From: Magallana angulata
Taxonomy: Eukaryota > Mollusca > Bivalvia > Ostreida > Ostreidae
Direction of reading: 5' to 3'
Assembly (NCBI RefSeq): GCF_025612915.1
Contig: NC_069117.1
Span: forward strand, 20,002,585-20,066,584
Length of the DNA: 64,000 bases
The position numbers and the translations under genes were made by a program. Shown here piece by piece: positions 1 through 13,800 of the stretch (the first letter of the stretch is position 1; every line of letters begins with the position of its first letter). A model generated the notes under the pieces. It was not told where the DNA came from, searched no databases, and was given only the letters and a program-made list of their open reading frames with translations.

Positions 1-15
1 CTTGGTACGTGCCAT
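1..15 (-). CDS. H3: Histone H3, 5' end only (cut by window edge)
   Basis: The reverse complement of bases 1-15 reads ATG GCA CGT ACC AAG, the MARTK start of H3. The rest lies left of the window. It matches the start of the complete H3 copies further right. Confidence 0.95.
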
Positions 16-36
16 CTTCGACGAGTGTCAAATGAA

Positions 37-196
37 TGAATGAGCCAGACGGTCCTCTGTATACACTTTATACCGAGTCGACGATTAACTGTCTGCTCTC
101 CGATATCACAGCACCCCCACTAACGACAATCGCCATTGGTGATCTTGACCGAGAGAGGTGGTCAGCGATTAGTCGATAATAACCCGTTCCGATTGG
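37..196 (-). promoter_or_regulatory. H3 promoter, unit 1
   Basis: Read on the minus strand, two CCAAT boxes (192-196 and 135-139) precede a GGTATAAAG TATA box (66-74). About 25-30 bases further on is TCATTCA (37-43), an exact match to the histone cap consensus PyCATTCPu. The predicted start site leaves a short leader of about 25 bases before the ATG at 13-15. The element spacing is textbook for a replication-dependent histone gene; no activity can be shown from sequence alone. Confidence 0.8.
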
Positions 197-539
197 CCAG
201 GTGAAAAAATCATTTCGATCCGGCTTTTGCACAGAATTTGTGTACTCCGAAAAATATCGTCCGTGTACTTAGTGGAACAAAACTTTTATTCCAATTATAA
301 CTAAAACTTATTTGATTTACATAAAGTATTAAACACCATCTATATTCTACAGGATGTAATTGATACTTTAAAAAAAGCAAAAACAAACTGATCAATTAAA
401 TAACAACCCATTAGAATATTGCACAACTTACATTCACTCAATATTTTAACCTATTGATTCTCTGGCATTAAAATGGGAATAGTATATGCTGAATGATCAT
501 CTGATACCTCAATTCAATTACAATAAACCCAGCATCATA

Positions 540-555
540 CCCCCCCCCCCCCCCC
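540..555. repeat. Poly-C tract A, 16 bases, unit 1
   Basis: Homopolymer of 16 C. The same tract is 15, 16 and 17 C in units 2-4, so it accounts for part of the unit length variation. Confidence 0.9.
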
Positions 556-969
556 TAATAAATAAATAAGTAAATAAAGATGTAGATTTATCAAAGAGAA
601 ACATAACAGATCTATAGTTCAGAAGATCTACGTCATATGCATTTGTATGTTTTATCATTCATGATTTAGCTAAGTAACAAAAGAACTTACTTTTATAGTT
701 TGATTTGCACAGAAATATCCGGGCATGTAAGTCCAAAACACTAGTTGTAATTGTAAATACAGACACAATGAGAGCCACTTGATTCTGGAAAGAGAGGGGA
801 AAAAAATCTCAGGAAGACTGTATGTTTCAAAGTTCATCATGCAAACTATAAGGTGTAGATTTCAGTTTTTTTGCTATCCTGTTCAGTGTCAAAGAAAGAA
901 GAAAGAAAGAAAGAATAATGTAACCAGAGTAGGATCATAATAAAATAATGATAAAAAAAATGCATGTTT

Positions 970-972
<3 letters not shown>

Positions 973-1012
<40 letters not shown>
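973..1012. repeat. (CT)20 microsatellite, unit 1
   Basis: Twenty CT dinucleotides. Unlike the C tracts it has the same length (20 repeats) in all four units (8507, 16042 and 23580 onward), which is unexpected for a microsatellite and argues that the units were copied recently. Confidence 0.85.
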
Positions 1013-1015
<3 letters not shown>

Positions 1016-1504
1016 CATGTTTCCTTTCAATCAGAATTCAACATCACTAATCTTATGATAATGTGTATCAACCCACTTTCTAGTTAGTCTACATCATATA
1101 TGAATGATGTACATTATTTGTTGTACTCATATTGCTTAGCCTTATAAATGTTGGATTTGAATAATGTAAATGCATGTATTTTTTTTTAGTGTATTCACTA
1201 AACAGACCTCAATCAATATCATGCAGTTAGTTGCAGGAGCAAAATAAAAAAAAAAACACACATTCATAGCTATGTTTGGTGTTTGTTTTTTCTCTCATCT
1301 CACCCCCCACCCATAATTTTTCTTTCAAATCTTCATTACTACTCCTGTAAATTTTACTACTCGACTATTCATACTCTGGTCTGTAGCCGTGAACATTATG
1401 AAAAAAGCATGCACCTTGCATTACAAACCCTTGCCATGTTACTCATTTACAATTTGCTTATATCTCCTTTTTAATATCTTATTTGTGAGTTTGTGTTGTT
1501 AATG

Positions 1505-1521
1505 CCCCCCCCCCCCCCCCC
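1505..1521. repeat. Poly-C tract B, 17 bases, unit 1
   Basis: Homopolymer of 17 C. It is 17, 19 and 14 C in units 2-4. Confidence 0.9.
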
Positions 1522-1670
1522 TTCTGAACCATACCATAGTCAGATATGAATTAATGATATGTAATAACACATTATCACAGAAAAACTAGAAGGGGCTTAA
1601 TGTACCTGTATAAAGTGTATATGAATTCATTGTACTTGCATGTTTCTTTGCAACTTGCATTTGTAATTAA

Positions 1671-1710
1671 GACATCTTTTCGAAAAATATTGGTAGCCCT
1701 GAAAAGGGCT
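1671..1710 (-). promoter_or_regulatory. H1 mRNA 3' end: stem-loop plus downstream element, unit 1
   Basis: On the minus strand AGCCCTTTTCAGGGCT (1710-1695) folds into a 6-bp stem with a UUUC loop, 40 bases after the H1 stop. The purine-rich TCGAAAAGATGTC follows (about 1683-1671). This is the SLBP and U7 snRNP signal pair used instead of polyadenylation. The outer pair is A-U rather than the G-C seen in the other four genes; the second G-C pair is kept. Confidence 0.92.
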
Positions 1711-1750
1711 TTTGTTGAAGGTTTGCAATCTGCAATGATGCTATGATTGC

Positions 1751-2350
1751 TTATTTTTTAGCTGCTGTCTTCTTGGGAGTCTTGGCTTTCTTTGGCTTGG
1801 CTGCTGCTGCTTTTTTCGGAGTCTTGGCCTTCTTTGGCTTGGCTGCTGCCTTCTTAGGGGATTTGGCTGCCGTCTTCTTCTTGGGTGTCTTAACTTTCTT
1901 AGGTCCAGCTGCTTTCTTGGGGGACTTCTTCTTCTTCTCAGCAGTCTTTTTCTCCCCTGCCGCCTTCCTGGGCTTAAAAGCTGTGGCCTTCTTTGGTTTG
2001 GCTGCCTTGGGTTTGGTGACTTTCTTCGCCTTTGGTTTTTTCTCTGTCTTTGGCTTGTCTCCTAACTTGAAAGAGCCAGTGGCGCCTGTTCCTTTGGCTT
2101 GTTTCAGAGCGCCTTTCTTCACTCCGTTCTTGAGTGCCATTTTAAGGTGGACATTAATGGGGTTGACGTCGTTTCCCACTTTAAAGTTGGCCATTATGTA
2201 CTTCAGAATGGCCTGTCTGGAAGATCCACCACGCTCTTTCAGGGATTCCAAGGCGGCCCTGATCATGTCAACGTACTTGGGGTGTGCTGCAGGTACCTTA
2301 GGCTTAGTAACCTTCTTCTTGACTGGGGTTGTGGTTGCTGTGTCTGCCAT
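1751..2350 (-). CDS. H1: Linker histone H1, unit 1
   Basis: 199-residue linker histone that binds nucleosomal entry/exit DNA and compacts chromatin. The N-terminal tail starts MADTATTTP. The winged-helix globular domain runs over about residues 22-96 ([12 protein letters not shown]..., [17 protein letters not shown]). A long Lys/Ala/Pro tail follows, with repeated SPKK and TPKK phosphorylation/DNA-binding motifs. An open frame extends 39 codons upstream (to 2467), but those residues are not histone-like, so I chose the MADT start. There are no introns, and the gene ends with the stem-loop at 1695-1710. Length is usual for invertebrate H1. Confidence 0.96.
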   Translation of the reverse strand: MADTATTTPVKKKVTKPKVPAAHPKYVDMIRAALESLKERGGSSRQAILKYIMANFKVGNDVNPINVHLKMALKNGVKKGALKQAKGTGATGSFKLGDKPKTEKKPKAKKVTKPKAAKPKKATAFKPRKAAGEKKTAEKKKKSPKKAAGPKKVKTPKKKTAAKSPKKAAAKPKKAKTPKKAAAAKPKKAKTPKKTAAKK

Positions 2351-2470
2351 GGCTTCGGACGAAACGAAAACGCTGTACAATTCACTGCGAACTAATACGA
2401 GGAAATAGTGAAGTCTCACGCTCTCGCTGCTTTTGTTTACAGCGGGCGCGGACGTCCTCGAAAACATCCC

Positions 2471-2513
2471 TTAAAATCGAAGCGCATATGCATAGTAGAA
2501 TCGATGTGTGTTT
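2471..2513 (-). promoter_or_regulatory. H1 promoter elements, unit 1
   Basis: On the minus strand AAACACA (2513-2507) matches the H1-specific AC box, followed by a weak TATA-like TTTTAA (2476-2471). The order fits known H1 promoters; the TATA call is weak. Confidence 0.5.
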
Positions 2514-3755
2514 TGATGCCGATGTTTACATCCTTGCTGCGCCGTTTAATGAGTACCGATTGCACCTATTTTATGAAAATCACATTGTGTGGATATATCC
2601 CTACCATATCATCTGCATATTTTACGTAAATTCTCCGCTAAAGGAACTCAAATGAAAGGAAAACGTAGGACAGAGTAGCAAATTCCAACTCCAAATGCCG
2701 ATAAAGTCACGCAATGTCTTTAAAATTGATAATTATTCACAGAAAATTACATTTTTTTAACGTCCAACATACAGACATAAGTGTATTGTATATCGTCTAT
2801 TGTGTAGAAGGCCCATACATATCTTCTTTTTAATGAAATTCACACCAGGTCCATACACCCAGAAACACACGATACACAGAACAAGAGCAAGAGAGAATTA
2901 TAAATTTTTAAAGTTGTCAGAAAGAAAAACAAATAAATAAAATAAAAAAAGAAAGAAAAAGTCGTCACTTTAATAATAATATCAAAATATTCATTGGCAA
3001 AAGTCATAGGATTTTTTGAAAAATAAAGAAAATTGAATTACATTATCTACTTTACGCGAAGTGCGATGTACAGTATAGTACGTGCAAGAAAACGGCGTTA
3101 TGTTAACAAATGCACATACAGTCAAAAAGCATATCAACATAAATATAGATATACTAAGGTAGTAGTTGATCATGAATTGGGAAAAAAAACGGGTGATGAA
3201 TGACGTGAATAAATAATTAGTTCATTTGTGCAATCATGAAAACATTGCCAAAACTGCAGTTTTCACGTGTGCACATCTTACTTAGACCTTAATTTGTAAT
3301 GCGCAGACCATGCATACGTAGGTGAAAGTACATTCACCGTTTTGATATCAATTCAAATAGAAAAAGAATATTAATAATAATAATAATAATAAAATAACGC
3401 ACACATAATCTCCCCCATGAAACACTGTATAAAATCAGAATCGGATGTCGCAATTGTTCAAGTACATATCATTCTAACATTATGCATGCATTTATATCAC
3501 TAGTTTAACCAATGAGCATGATCGAGATTTGAGCTCAAATTTTAATTTTTTCACACACTAATGTATTTTTGAGGGGTAACTGATATAAATTAAATTTGTG
3601 TTTAGCATTTGAGAGCGTTGGAACAACATCAAATTGGATATTAATTGAACATGAATAGAAATTTATGTAAGAGGTTGACGGTGTGTGGCAATGCATTCAA
3701 TAAACGTGTAATGGGTATCTGCATTGTACATGTGTGCTTAATTACATGCTATAGA
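2514..3755. other. H1-H2A spacer, unit 1
   Basis: AT-rich sequence with A-rich stretches near 2928-2960 and a short (TAA)n run near 3372-3392. I see no gene in it. The same spacer recurs in the other units. Confidence 0.75.
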
Positions 3756-3795
3756 GACATCTTTTCGAAAAATATGGGTGGCCGTGAAAACGGCC
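3756..3795 (-). promoter_or_regulatory. H2A mRNA 3' end signals, unit 1
   Basis: GGCCGTTTTCACGGCC on the minus strand (3795-3780) is a 6-bp stem with a UUUC loop, followed by TTCGAAAAGATGTC (ending 3756). It lies 38 bases after the H2A stop. Confidence 0.92.
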
Positions 3796-3833
3796 GTTTG
3801 GTACAGACAAGTCAAGTCGACAGGGCTGACTTT

Positions 3834-4481
<648 letters not shown>

Positions 4482-4853
4482 ATGCCACCCAAAGTTGGAT
4501 CTAAAGGTTCTAAGAAAGCTGCCACCAAGGCTAAGGCCCAGAGAACTGGGGACAAGAAGAAGCGCAGGAGGAGGAGGGAATCCTACGCTATCTACATCTA
4601 CAAAGTCTTAAAACAGGTGCACCCTGACACTGGAGTTTCCAGCAAGGCCATGAGCATCATGAATTCTTTCGTCAATGACATCTTCGAGAGAATTGCCGCT
4701 GAGGCCTCCCGTCTGGCCCACTACAACAAACGCTCAACCATCACCAGCAGAGAAATCCAGACTGCAGTCCGCCTTCTCCTGCCAGGTGAATTGGCCAAGC
4801 ATGCTGTCTCTGAAGGTACCAAAGCTGTCACCAAGTACACCAGCAGCAAGTAA
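4482..4853 (+). CDS. H2B: Core histone H2B, unit 1
   Basis: 123-residue canonical H2B and the only plus-strand gene of the unit. It has a basic tail ([16 protein letters not shown], then [11 protein letters not shown]) and the histone fold ([54 protein letters not shown]). The C-terminal helix ends [13 protein letters not shown], with the conserved Lys that is ubiquitinated in H2B. It is intronless and followed by a stem-loop 32 bases after the stop. Confidence 0.98.
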   Translation: MPPKVGSKGSKKAATKAKAQRTGDKKKRRRRRESYAIYIYKVLKQVHPDTGVSSKAMSIMNSFVNDIFERIAAEASRLAHYNKRSTITSREIQTAVRLLLPGELAKHAVSEGTKAVTKYTSSK

Positions 4854-4885
4854 ACTGCAGGGATATGTAGTTGACATAACCAAAC

Positions 4886-4925
4886 GGCCCTTTTCAGGGC
4901 CACACAATTTTTTCGAAAAGCTACC
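4886..4925 (+). promoter_or_regulatory. H2B mRNA 3' end signals, unit 1
   Basis: GGCCCTTTTCAGGGCC (4886-4901) is a 6-bp stem with a UUUC loop. Downstream is TTTCGAAAAGCTACC (4911-4925). Its core GAAAAG is kept, but the following GATGYC shared by the other four genes is replaced by CTACC. Confidence 0.92.
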
Positions 4926-5700
4926 ATCATTACAATACGCAGTTACTGGTACATTAAATTTGTGTTCAATAGTCATGATTGTTTCAAGACTATACATTCA
5001 CTATCAAAATGAGTACCCATCTTCACAGAAACTGAAATTACAACAGGCTGTCACATCTAAGAATAAAACAGTTCTGTCTCTATTACTGTACACCAATTAC
5101 TTATTGATCTTCATTATTCAATATTATCGTACAATTTAATATATCAAAACGGCGCAATCTACAATATGGTCATAAAATAATGAGCTAAACATTATCAGTG
5201 TCTGCTTTTCAATCATGATTAAAGTCAATTTCACTGCCCTATATTTTAATAGTTTTAATCCTTTTCACCATAGCAATTTAATATCATTTCAACATGTAAG
5301 ATAATAAAAATACAATTCTGCAGTTTTCAATTAAAATTTCTGATTTCAATTACTTATTCTGTCATGTTTTAGACACTTACAAGAGAAATCAATGAGGGTT
5401 GGAGGATCAAATGACATGAATATATTTCTTTACATTATCATTAAATCAATGCGCAATAACTGACCTATTTAAATTTAAACAATAGTCATCTTCTGACATG
5501 TGAAATGTGGCTTACTTTAATATCATTCTTTGATTAGGCTAAGTGTAAAAGTGATTGTTCATAACTCATGTGACTTCCAACCACTCTTATTTCGAGTGCA
5601 TGTGGCAGGGGAAATGAATGCTAACTCATTACTAATGACAGGTAAAAGTGTAGTATGTCTCACAGAGTGTGTCGGTGTATTTCACGGCATTTGTGATAGA
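4926..5700. other. H2B-H4 spacer, unit 1
   Basis: About 775 bp of AT-rich sequence between the convergent H2B and H4 genes. No gene or obvious repeat is seen. Confidence 0.75.
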
Positions 5701-5739
5701 GGCATCTTTTCTAAAAGTTTGGTGGCCGTTAAAACGGCC
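5701..5739 (-). promoter_or_regulatory. H4 mRNA 3' end signals, unit 1
   Basis: GGCCGTTTTAACGGCC on the minus strand (5739-5724) folds with loop UUUA, where the other four genes have UUUC. TTTTAGAAAAGATGCC follows (5716-5701). Confidence 0.92.
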
Positions 5740-5781
5740 GTTTGTTTGTTGTCAGTGCTGCAAGCACACAGGAGTGGCAGT

Positions 5782-6266
<485 letters not shown>

Positions 6267-7068
6267 CTGATCTGTTATACATGGAATCCACATACACACA
6301 TCTTACATATTTACTGTGTCGGTTTTCTTATCATAGTTTATACTTAATTTATATCATTAACTGTTACGAAATATTAAATATATAATACATGTTTATATAA
6401 GTGTACTGCACACCTGTACAATTCATCGAAAAGAATTAAATTGGTAATAAATGAATGTGCAGTGTGTAAAAAAAAAAACCAAAACAAAAAAAAAGGAAAA
6501 AAACCTGATCAACAGGAGGTATCAGATGGTATGAGGCAAAAGATATGGTCAGAGCCAGTAGCTAAAATCTAAGAGACATTAACTGATTTCACAAAATTAA
6601 TGTAAAATATTCAAGAGACACAATATGATTCCTGTATTCCTTCTCCATAAAGGAACATACTCCTATTTTAATAATAATTAGCAGATTGACCATTAGGAAC
6701 ATCATGACTATGTTATAAATCCATAGTATAAGAATGATAATGGTATTTACATTTTTGTTATAATTAAAGATATCTTCTTCTTTCTTTTTTTTAATGTACA
6801 CATTTGTGTTAGTTTGAGTTTTGCTCGCAGTGGGACAGTTACCATTTATAGCAATAGTTTTGACAGTTTGTGATATATCAATTTACTGTTTCTCATGTTG
6901 TCCATTTGTTAAGAAAGTTTCCACTGAAATATACCTGTATTGCTGTATTTATTTTATTCATGGGATATATATGTGTGCGTGTGTTTATGCGAGCCATCTT
7001 ACATATATTTATTATAGATGAATGCACGCTTATTCAATAATTAGAGTATCAATTGTATGTAATGTGAA
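6267..7068. other. H4-H3 spacer, unit 1
   Basis: AT-rich spacer with two adjoining A-rich tracts (about 6468-6505). No gene seen. Confidence 0.75.
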
Positions 7069-7108
7069 GGCATCTTTTCTAAAGGTTTTGGTGGCCGTGA
7101 AAACGGCC
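7069..7108 (-). promoter_or_regulatory. H3 mRNA 3' end signals, unit 1
   Basis: GGCCGTTTTCACGGCC on the minus strand (7108-7093), then CTTTAGAAAAGATGCC (7084-7069), 31 bases after the H3 stop. Confidence 0.92.
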
Positions 7109-7139
7109 GTTTTGAGTTTGTCAAGAGACAAAAGAGAAT

Positions 7140-7562
<423 letters not shown>

Positions 7563-7571
7563 TCAAATGAA

Positions 7572-7731
7572 TGAATGAGCCAGACGGTCCTCTGTATACA
7601 CTTTATACCGAGTCGACGATTAACTGTCTGCTCTCCGATATCACAGCACCCCCACTAACGACAATCGCCATTGGTGATCTTGACCGAGAGAGGTGGTCAG
7701 CGATTAGTCGATAATAACCCGTTCCGATTGG
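7572..7731 (-). promoter_or_regulatory. H3 promoter, unit 2
   Basis: Same elements as at 37-196: TATA at 7602-7607 on the minus strand, two CCAAT boxes further out, and a TCATTCA cap site at the near end. This copy is complete and drives the H3 at 7140-7550. Confidence 0.8.
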
Positions 7732-8074
7732 CCAGGTGAAAAAATCATTTCGATCCGGCTTTTGCACAGAATTTGTGTACTCCGAAAAATATCGTCCGTG
7801 TACTTAGTGGAACAAAACTTTTATTCCAATTATAACTAAAACTTATTTGATTTACATAAAGTATTAAACACCATCTATATTCTACAGGATGTAATTGATA
7901 CTTTAAAAAAAGCAAAAACAAACTGATCAATTAAATAACAACCCATTAGAATATTGCACAACTTACATTCACTCAATATTTTAACCTATTGATTCTCTGG
8001 CATTAAAATGGGAATAGTATATGCTGAATGATCATCTGATACCTCAATTCAATTACAATAAACCCAGCATCATA

Positions 8075-8089
8075 CCCCCCCCCCCCCCC
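8075..8089. repeat. Poly-C tract A, 15 bases, unit 2
   Basis: One base shorter than in unit 1. Confidence 0.9.
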
Positions 8090-8503
8090 TAATAAATAAA
8101 TAAGTAAATAAAGATGTAGATTTATCAAAGAGAAACATAACAGATCTATAGTTCAGAAGATCTACGTCATATGCATTTGTATGTTTTATCATTCATGATT
8201 TAGCTAAGTAACAAAAGAACTTACTTTTATAGTTTGATTTGCACAGAAATATCCGGGCATGTAAGTCCAAAACACTAGTTGTAATTGTAAATACAGACAC
8301 AATGAGAGCCACTTGATTCTGGAAAGAGAGGGGAAAAAAATCTCAGGAAGACTGTATGTTTCAAAGTTCATCATGCAAACTATAAGGTGTAGATTTCAGT
8401 TTTTTTGCTATCCTGTTCAGTGTCAAAGAAAGAAGAAAGAAAGAAAGAATAATGTAACCAGAGTAGGATCATAATAAAATAATGATAAAAAAAATGCATG
8501 TTT

Positions 8504-8549
<46 letters not shown>

Positions 8550-9038
8550 CATGTTTCCTTTCAATCAGAATTCAACATCACTAATCTTATGATAATGTGT
8601 ATCAACCCACTTTCTAGTTAGTCTACATCATATATGAATGATGTACATTATTTGTTGTACTCATATTGCTTAGCCTTATAAATGTTGGATTTGAATAATG
8701 TAAATGCATGTATTTTTTTTTAGTGTATTCACTAAACAGACCTCAATCAATATCATGCAGTTAGTTGCAGGAGCAAAATAAAAAAAAAAACACACATTCA
8801 TAGCTATGTTTGGTGTTTGTTTTTTCTCTCATCTCACCCCCCACCCATAATTTTTCTTTCAAATCTTCATTACTACTCCTGTAAATTTTACTACTCGACT
8901 ATTCATACTCTGGTCTGTAGCCGTGAACATTATGAAAAAAGCATGCACCTTGCATTACAAACCCTTGCCATGTTACTCATTTACAATTTGCTTATATCTC
9001 CTTTTTAATATCTTATTTGTGAGTTTGTGTTGTTAATG

Positions 9039-9055
9039 CCCCCCCCCCCCCCCCC
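9039..9055. repeat. Poly-C tract B, 17 bases, unit 2
   Basis: Same length as in unit 1. Confidence 0.9.
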
Positions 9056-9204
9056 TTCTGAACCATACCATAGTCAGATATGAATTAATGATATGTAATA
9101 ACACATTATCACAGAAAAACTAGAAGGGGCTTAATGTACCTGTATAAAGTGTATATGAATTCATTGTACTTGCATGTTTCTTTGCAACTTGCATTTGTAA
9201 TTAA

Positions 9205-9244
9205 GACATCTTTTCGAAAAATATTGGTAGCCCTGAAAAGGGCT
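9205..9244 (-). promoter_or_regulatory. H1 mRNA 3' end signals, unit 2
   Basis: Identical to 1671-1710; stem-loop at 9229-9244. Confidence 0.92.
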
Positions 9245-9284
9245 TTTGTTGAAGGTTTGCAATCTGCAATGATGCTATGATTGC

Positions 9285-9884
9285 TTATTTTTTAGCTGCT
9301 GTCTTCTTGGGAGTCTTGGCTTTCTTTGGCTTGGCTGCTGCTGCTTTTTTCGGAGTCTTGGCCTTCTTTGGCTTGGCTGCTGCCTTCTTAGGGGATTTGG
9401 CTGCCGTCTTCTTCTTGGGTGTCTTAACTTTCTTAGGTCCAGCTGCTTTCTTGGGGGACTTCTTCTTCTTCTCAGCAGTCTTTTTCTCCCCTGCCGCCTT
9501 CCTGGGCTTAAAAGCTGTGGCCTTCTTTGGTTTGGCTGCCTTGGGTTTGGTGACTTTCTTCGCCTTTGGTTTTTTCTCTGTCTTTGGCTTGTCTCCTAAC
9601 TTGAAAGAGCCAGTGGCGCCTGTTCCTTTGGCTTGTTTCAGAGCGCCTTTCTTCACTCCGTTCTTGAGTGCCATTTTAAGGTGGACATTAATGGGGTTGA
9701 CGTCGTTTCCCACTTTAAAGTTGGCCATTATGTACTTCAGAATGGCCTGTCTGGAAGATCCACCACACTCTTTCAGGGATTCCAAGGCGGCCCTGATCAT
9801 GTCAACGTACTTGGGGTGTGCTGCAGGTACCTTAGGCTTAGTAACCTTCTTCTTGACTGGGGTTGTGGTTGCTGTGTCTGCCAT
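9285..9884 (-). CDS. H1: Linker histone H1, unit 2 (Arg40Cys variant)
   Basis: 199 residues, identical to the other H1 copies except residue 40, in the globular-domain KERGG turn. Arg (CGT) is Cys (TGT) here through a G-to-A change on the plus strand at 9767. The change is at a CpG and adds the only cysteine in this H1. The frame is intact, so the gene is probably still functional, but the Arg is well conserved at this position in H1 proteins. Confidence 0.96.
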   Translation of the reverse strand: MADTATTTPVKKKVTKPKVPAAHPKYVDMIRAALESLKECGGSSRQAILKYIMANFKVGNDVNPINVHLKMALKNGVKKGALKQAKGTGATGSFKLGDKPKTEKKPKAKKVTKPKAAKPKKATAFKPRKAAGEKKTAEKKKKSPKKAAGPKKVKTPKKKTAAKSPKKAAAKPKKAKTPKKAAAAKPKKAKTPKKTAAKK

Positions 9885-10004
9885 GGCTTCGGACGAAACG
9901 AAAACGCTGTACAATTCACTGCGAACTAATACGAGGAAATAGTGAAGTCTCACGCTCTCGCTGCTTTTGTTTACAGCGGGCGCGGACGTCCTCGAAAACA
10001 TCCC

Positions 10005-10047
10005 TTAAAATCGAAGCGCATATGCATAGTAGAATCGATGTGTGTTT
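10005..10047 (-). promoter_or_regulatory. H1 promoter elements, unit 2
   Basis: AC box AAACACA and weak TATA, as in unit 1. Confidence 0.5.
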
Positions 10048-11289
10048 TGATGCCGATGTTTACATCCTTGCTGCGCCGTTTAATGAGTACCGATTGCACC
10101 TATTTTATGAAAATCACATTGTGTGGATATATCCCTACCATATCATCTGCATATTTTACGTAAATTCTCCGCTAAAGGAACTCAAATGAAAGGAAAACGT
10201 AGGACAGAGTAGCAAATTCCAACTCCAAATGCCGATAAAGTCACGCAATGTCTTTAAAATTGATAATTATTCACAGAAAATTACATTTTTTTAACGTCCA
10301 ACATACAGACATAAGTGTATTGTATATCGTCTATTGTGTAGAAGGCCCATACATATCTTCTTTTTAATGAAATTCACACCAGGTCCATACACCCAGAAAC
10401 ACACGATACACAGAACAAGAGCAAGAGAGAATTATAAATTTTTAAAGTTGTCAGAAAGAAAAACAAATAAATAAAATAAAAAAAGAAAGAAAAAGTCGTC
10501 ACTTTAATAATAATATCAAAATATTCATTGGCAAAAGTCATAGGATTTTTTGAAAAATAAAGAAAATTGAATTACATTATCTACTTTACGCGAAGTGCGA
10601 TGTACAGTATAGTACGTGCAAGAAAACGGCGTTATGTTAACAAATGCACATACAGTCAAAAAGCATATCAACATAAATATAGATATACTAAGGTAGTAGT
10701 TGATCATGAATTGGGAAAAAAAACGGGTGATGAATGACGTGAATAAATAATTAGTTCATTTGTGCAATCATGAAAACATTGCCAAAACTGCAGTTTTCAC
10801 GTGTGCACATCTTACTTAGACCTTAATTTGTAATGCGCAGACCATGCATACGTAGGTGAAAGTACATTCACCGTTTTGATATCAATTCAAATAGAAAAAG
10901 AATATTAATAATAATAATAATAATAAAATAACGCACACATAATCTCCCCCATGAAACACTGTATAAAATCAGAATCGGATGTCGCAATTGTTCAAGTACA
11001 TATCATTCTAACATTATGCATGCATTTATATCACTAGTTTAACCAATGAGCATGATCGAGATTTGAGCTCAAATTTTAATTTTTTCACACACTAATGTAT
11101 TTTTGAGGGGTAACTGATATAAATTAAATTTGTGTTTAGCATTTGAGAGCGTTGGAACAACATCAAATTGGATATTAATTGAACATGAATAGAAATTTAT
11201 GTAAGAGGTTGACGGTGTGTGGCAATGCATTCAATAAACGTGTAATGGGTATCTGCATTGTACATGTGTGCTTAATTACATGCTATAGA

Positions 11290-11329
11290 GACATCTTTTC
11301 GAAAAATATGGGTGGCCGTGAAAACGGCC
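11290..11329 (-). promoter_or_regulatory. H2A mRNA 3' end signals, unit 2
   Basis: Stem-loop at 11314-11329 and downstream element, as in unit 1. Confidence 0.92.
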
Positions 11330-11367
11330 GTTTGGTACAGACAAGTCAAGTCGACAGGGCTGACTTT

Positions 11368-12015
<648 letters not shown>

Positions 12016-12387
12016 ATGCCACCCAAAGTTGGATCTAAAGGTTCTAAGAAAGCTGCCACCAAGGCTAAGGCCCAGAGAACTGGGGACAAGAAGAAGCGCA
12101 GGAGGAGGAGGGAATCCTACGCTATCTACATCTACAAAGTCTTAAAACAGGTGCACCCTGACACTGGAGTTTCCAGCAAGGCCATGAGCATCATGAATTC
12201 TTTCGTCAATGACATCTTCGAGAGAATTGCCGCTGAGGCCTCCCGTCTGGCCCACTACAACAAACGCTCAACCATCACCAGCAGAGAAATCCAGACTGCA
12301 GTCCGCCTTCTCCTGCCAGGTGAATTGGCCAAGCATGCTGTCTCTGAAGGTACCAAAGCTGTCACCAAGTACACCAGCAGCAAGTAA
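12016..12387 (+). CDS. H2B: Core histone H2B, unit 2
   Basis: 123 residues, protein identical to the unit 1 copy. Confidence 0.98.
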   Translation: MPPKVGSKGSKKAATKAKAQRTGDKKKRRRRRESYAIYIYKVLKQVHPDTGVSSKAMSIMNSFVNDIFERIAAEASRLAHYNKRSTITSREIQTAVRLLLPGELAKHAVSEGTKAVTKYTSSK

Positions 12388-12419
12388 ACTGCAGGGATAT
12401 GTAGTTGACATAACCAAAC

Positions 12420-12459
12420 GGCCCTTTTCAGGGCCACACAATTTTTTCGAAAAGCTACC
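12420..12459 (+). promoter_or_regulatory. H2B mRNA 3' end signals, unit 2
   Basis: Stem-loop 12420-12435 and the CTACC-variant downstream element. Confidence 0.92.
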
Positions 12460-13234
12460 ATCATTACAATACGCAGTTACTGGTACATTAAATTTGTGTT
12501 CAATAGTCATGATTGTTTCAAGACTATACATTCACTATCAAAATGAGTACCCATCTTCACAGAAACTGAAATTACAACAGGCTGTCACATCTAAGAATAA
12601 AACAGTTCTGTCTCTATTACTGTACACCAATTACTTATTGATCTTCATTATTCAATATTATCGTACAATTTAATATATCAAAACGGCGCAATCTACAATA
12701 TGGTCATAAAATAATGAGCTAAACATTATCAGTGTCTGCTTTTCAATCATGATTAAAGTCAATTTCACTGCCCTATATTTTAATAGTTTTAATCCTTTTC
12801 ACCATAGCAATTTAATATCATTTCAACATGTAAGATAATAAAAATACAATTCTGCAGTTTTCAATTAAAATTTCTGATTTCAATTACTTATTCTGTCATG
12901 TTTTAGACACTTACAAGAGAAATCAATGAGGGTTGGAGGATCAAATGACATGAATATATTTCTTTACATTATCATTAAATCAATGCGCAATAACTGACCT
13001 ATTTAAATTTAAACAATAGTCATCTTCTGACATGTGAAATGTGGCTTACTTTAATATCATTCTTTGATTAGGCTAAGTGTAAAAGTGATTGTTCATAACT
13101 CATGTGACTTCCAACCACTCTTATTTCGAGTGCATGTGGCAGGGGAAATGAATGCTAACTCATTACTAATGACAGGTAAAAGTGTAGTATGTCTCACAGA
13201 GTGTGTCGGTGTATTTCACGGCATTTGTGATAGA

Positions 13235-13273
13235 GGCATCTTTTCTAAAAGTTTGGTGGCCGTTAAAACGGCC
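13235..13273 (-). promoter_or_regulatory. H4 mRNA 3' end signals, unit 2
   Basis: Stem-loop 13258-13273 with the UUUA loop. Confidence 0.92.
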
Positions 13274-13315
13274 GTTTGTTTGTTGTCAGTGCTGCAAGCA
13301 CACAGGAGTGGCAGT

Positions 13316-13800
<485 letters not shown>

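Larger units (their letters stand above)
197..1670. other. H3-H1 spacer, unit 1
   Basis: AT-rich non-coding spacer between the H3 upstream region and the H1 3' end. It carries a C16 tract, a (CT)20 run, short A-rich GAAA repeats near 894-916, and a C17 tract. I see no tRNA, 5S or snRNA gene. Counterparts lie at about 7732-9204, 15266-16741 and 22803-24274. Confidence 0.8.

Noticed and set aside
1743-2408. 221-codon plus-strand frame over H1
   Set aside because: Antisense shadow of the Lys/Ala-rich H1 tail; its Phe/Leu/Ala repeats mirror the codon bias of H1.
2351-2467. 39-codon N-terminal extension of H1
   Set aside because: Open frame but not histone-like; the MADTATTTP start matches H1 proteins and the stretch overlaps the promoter/leader.
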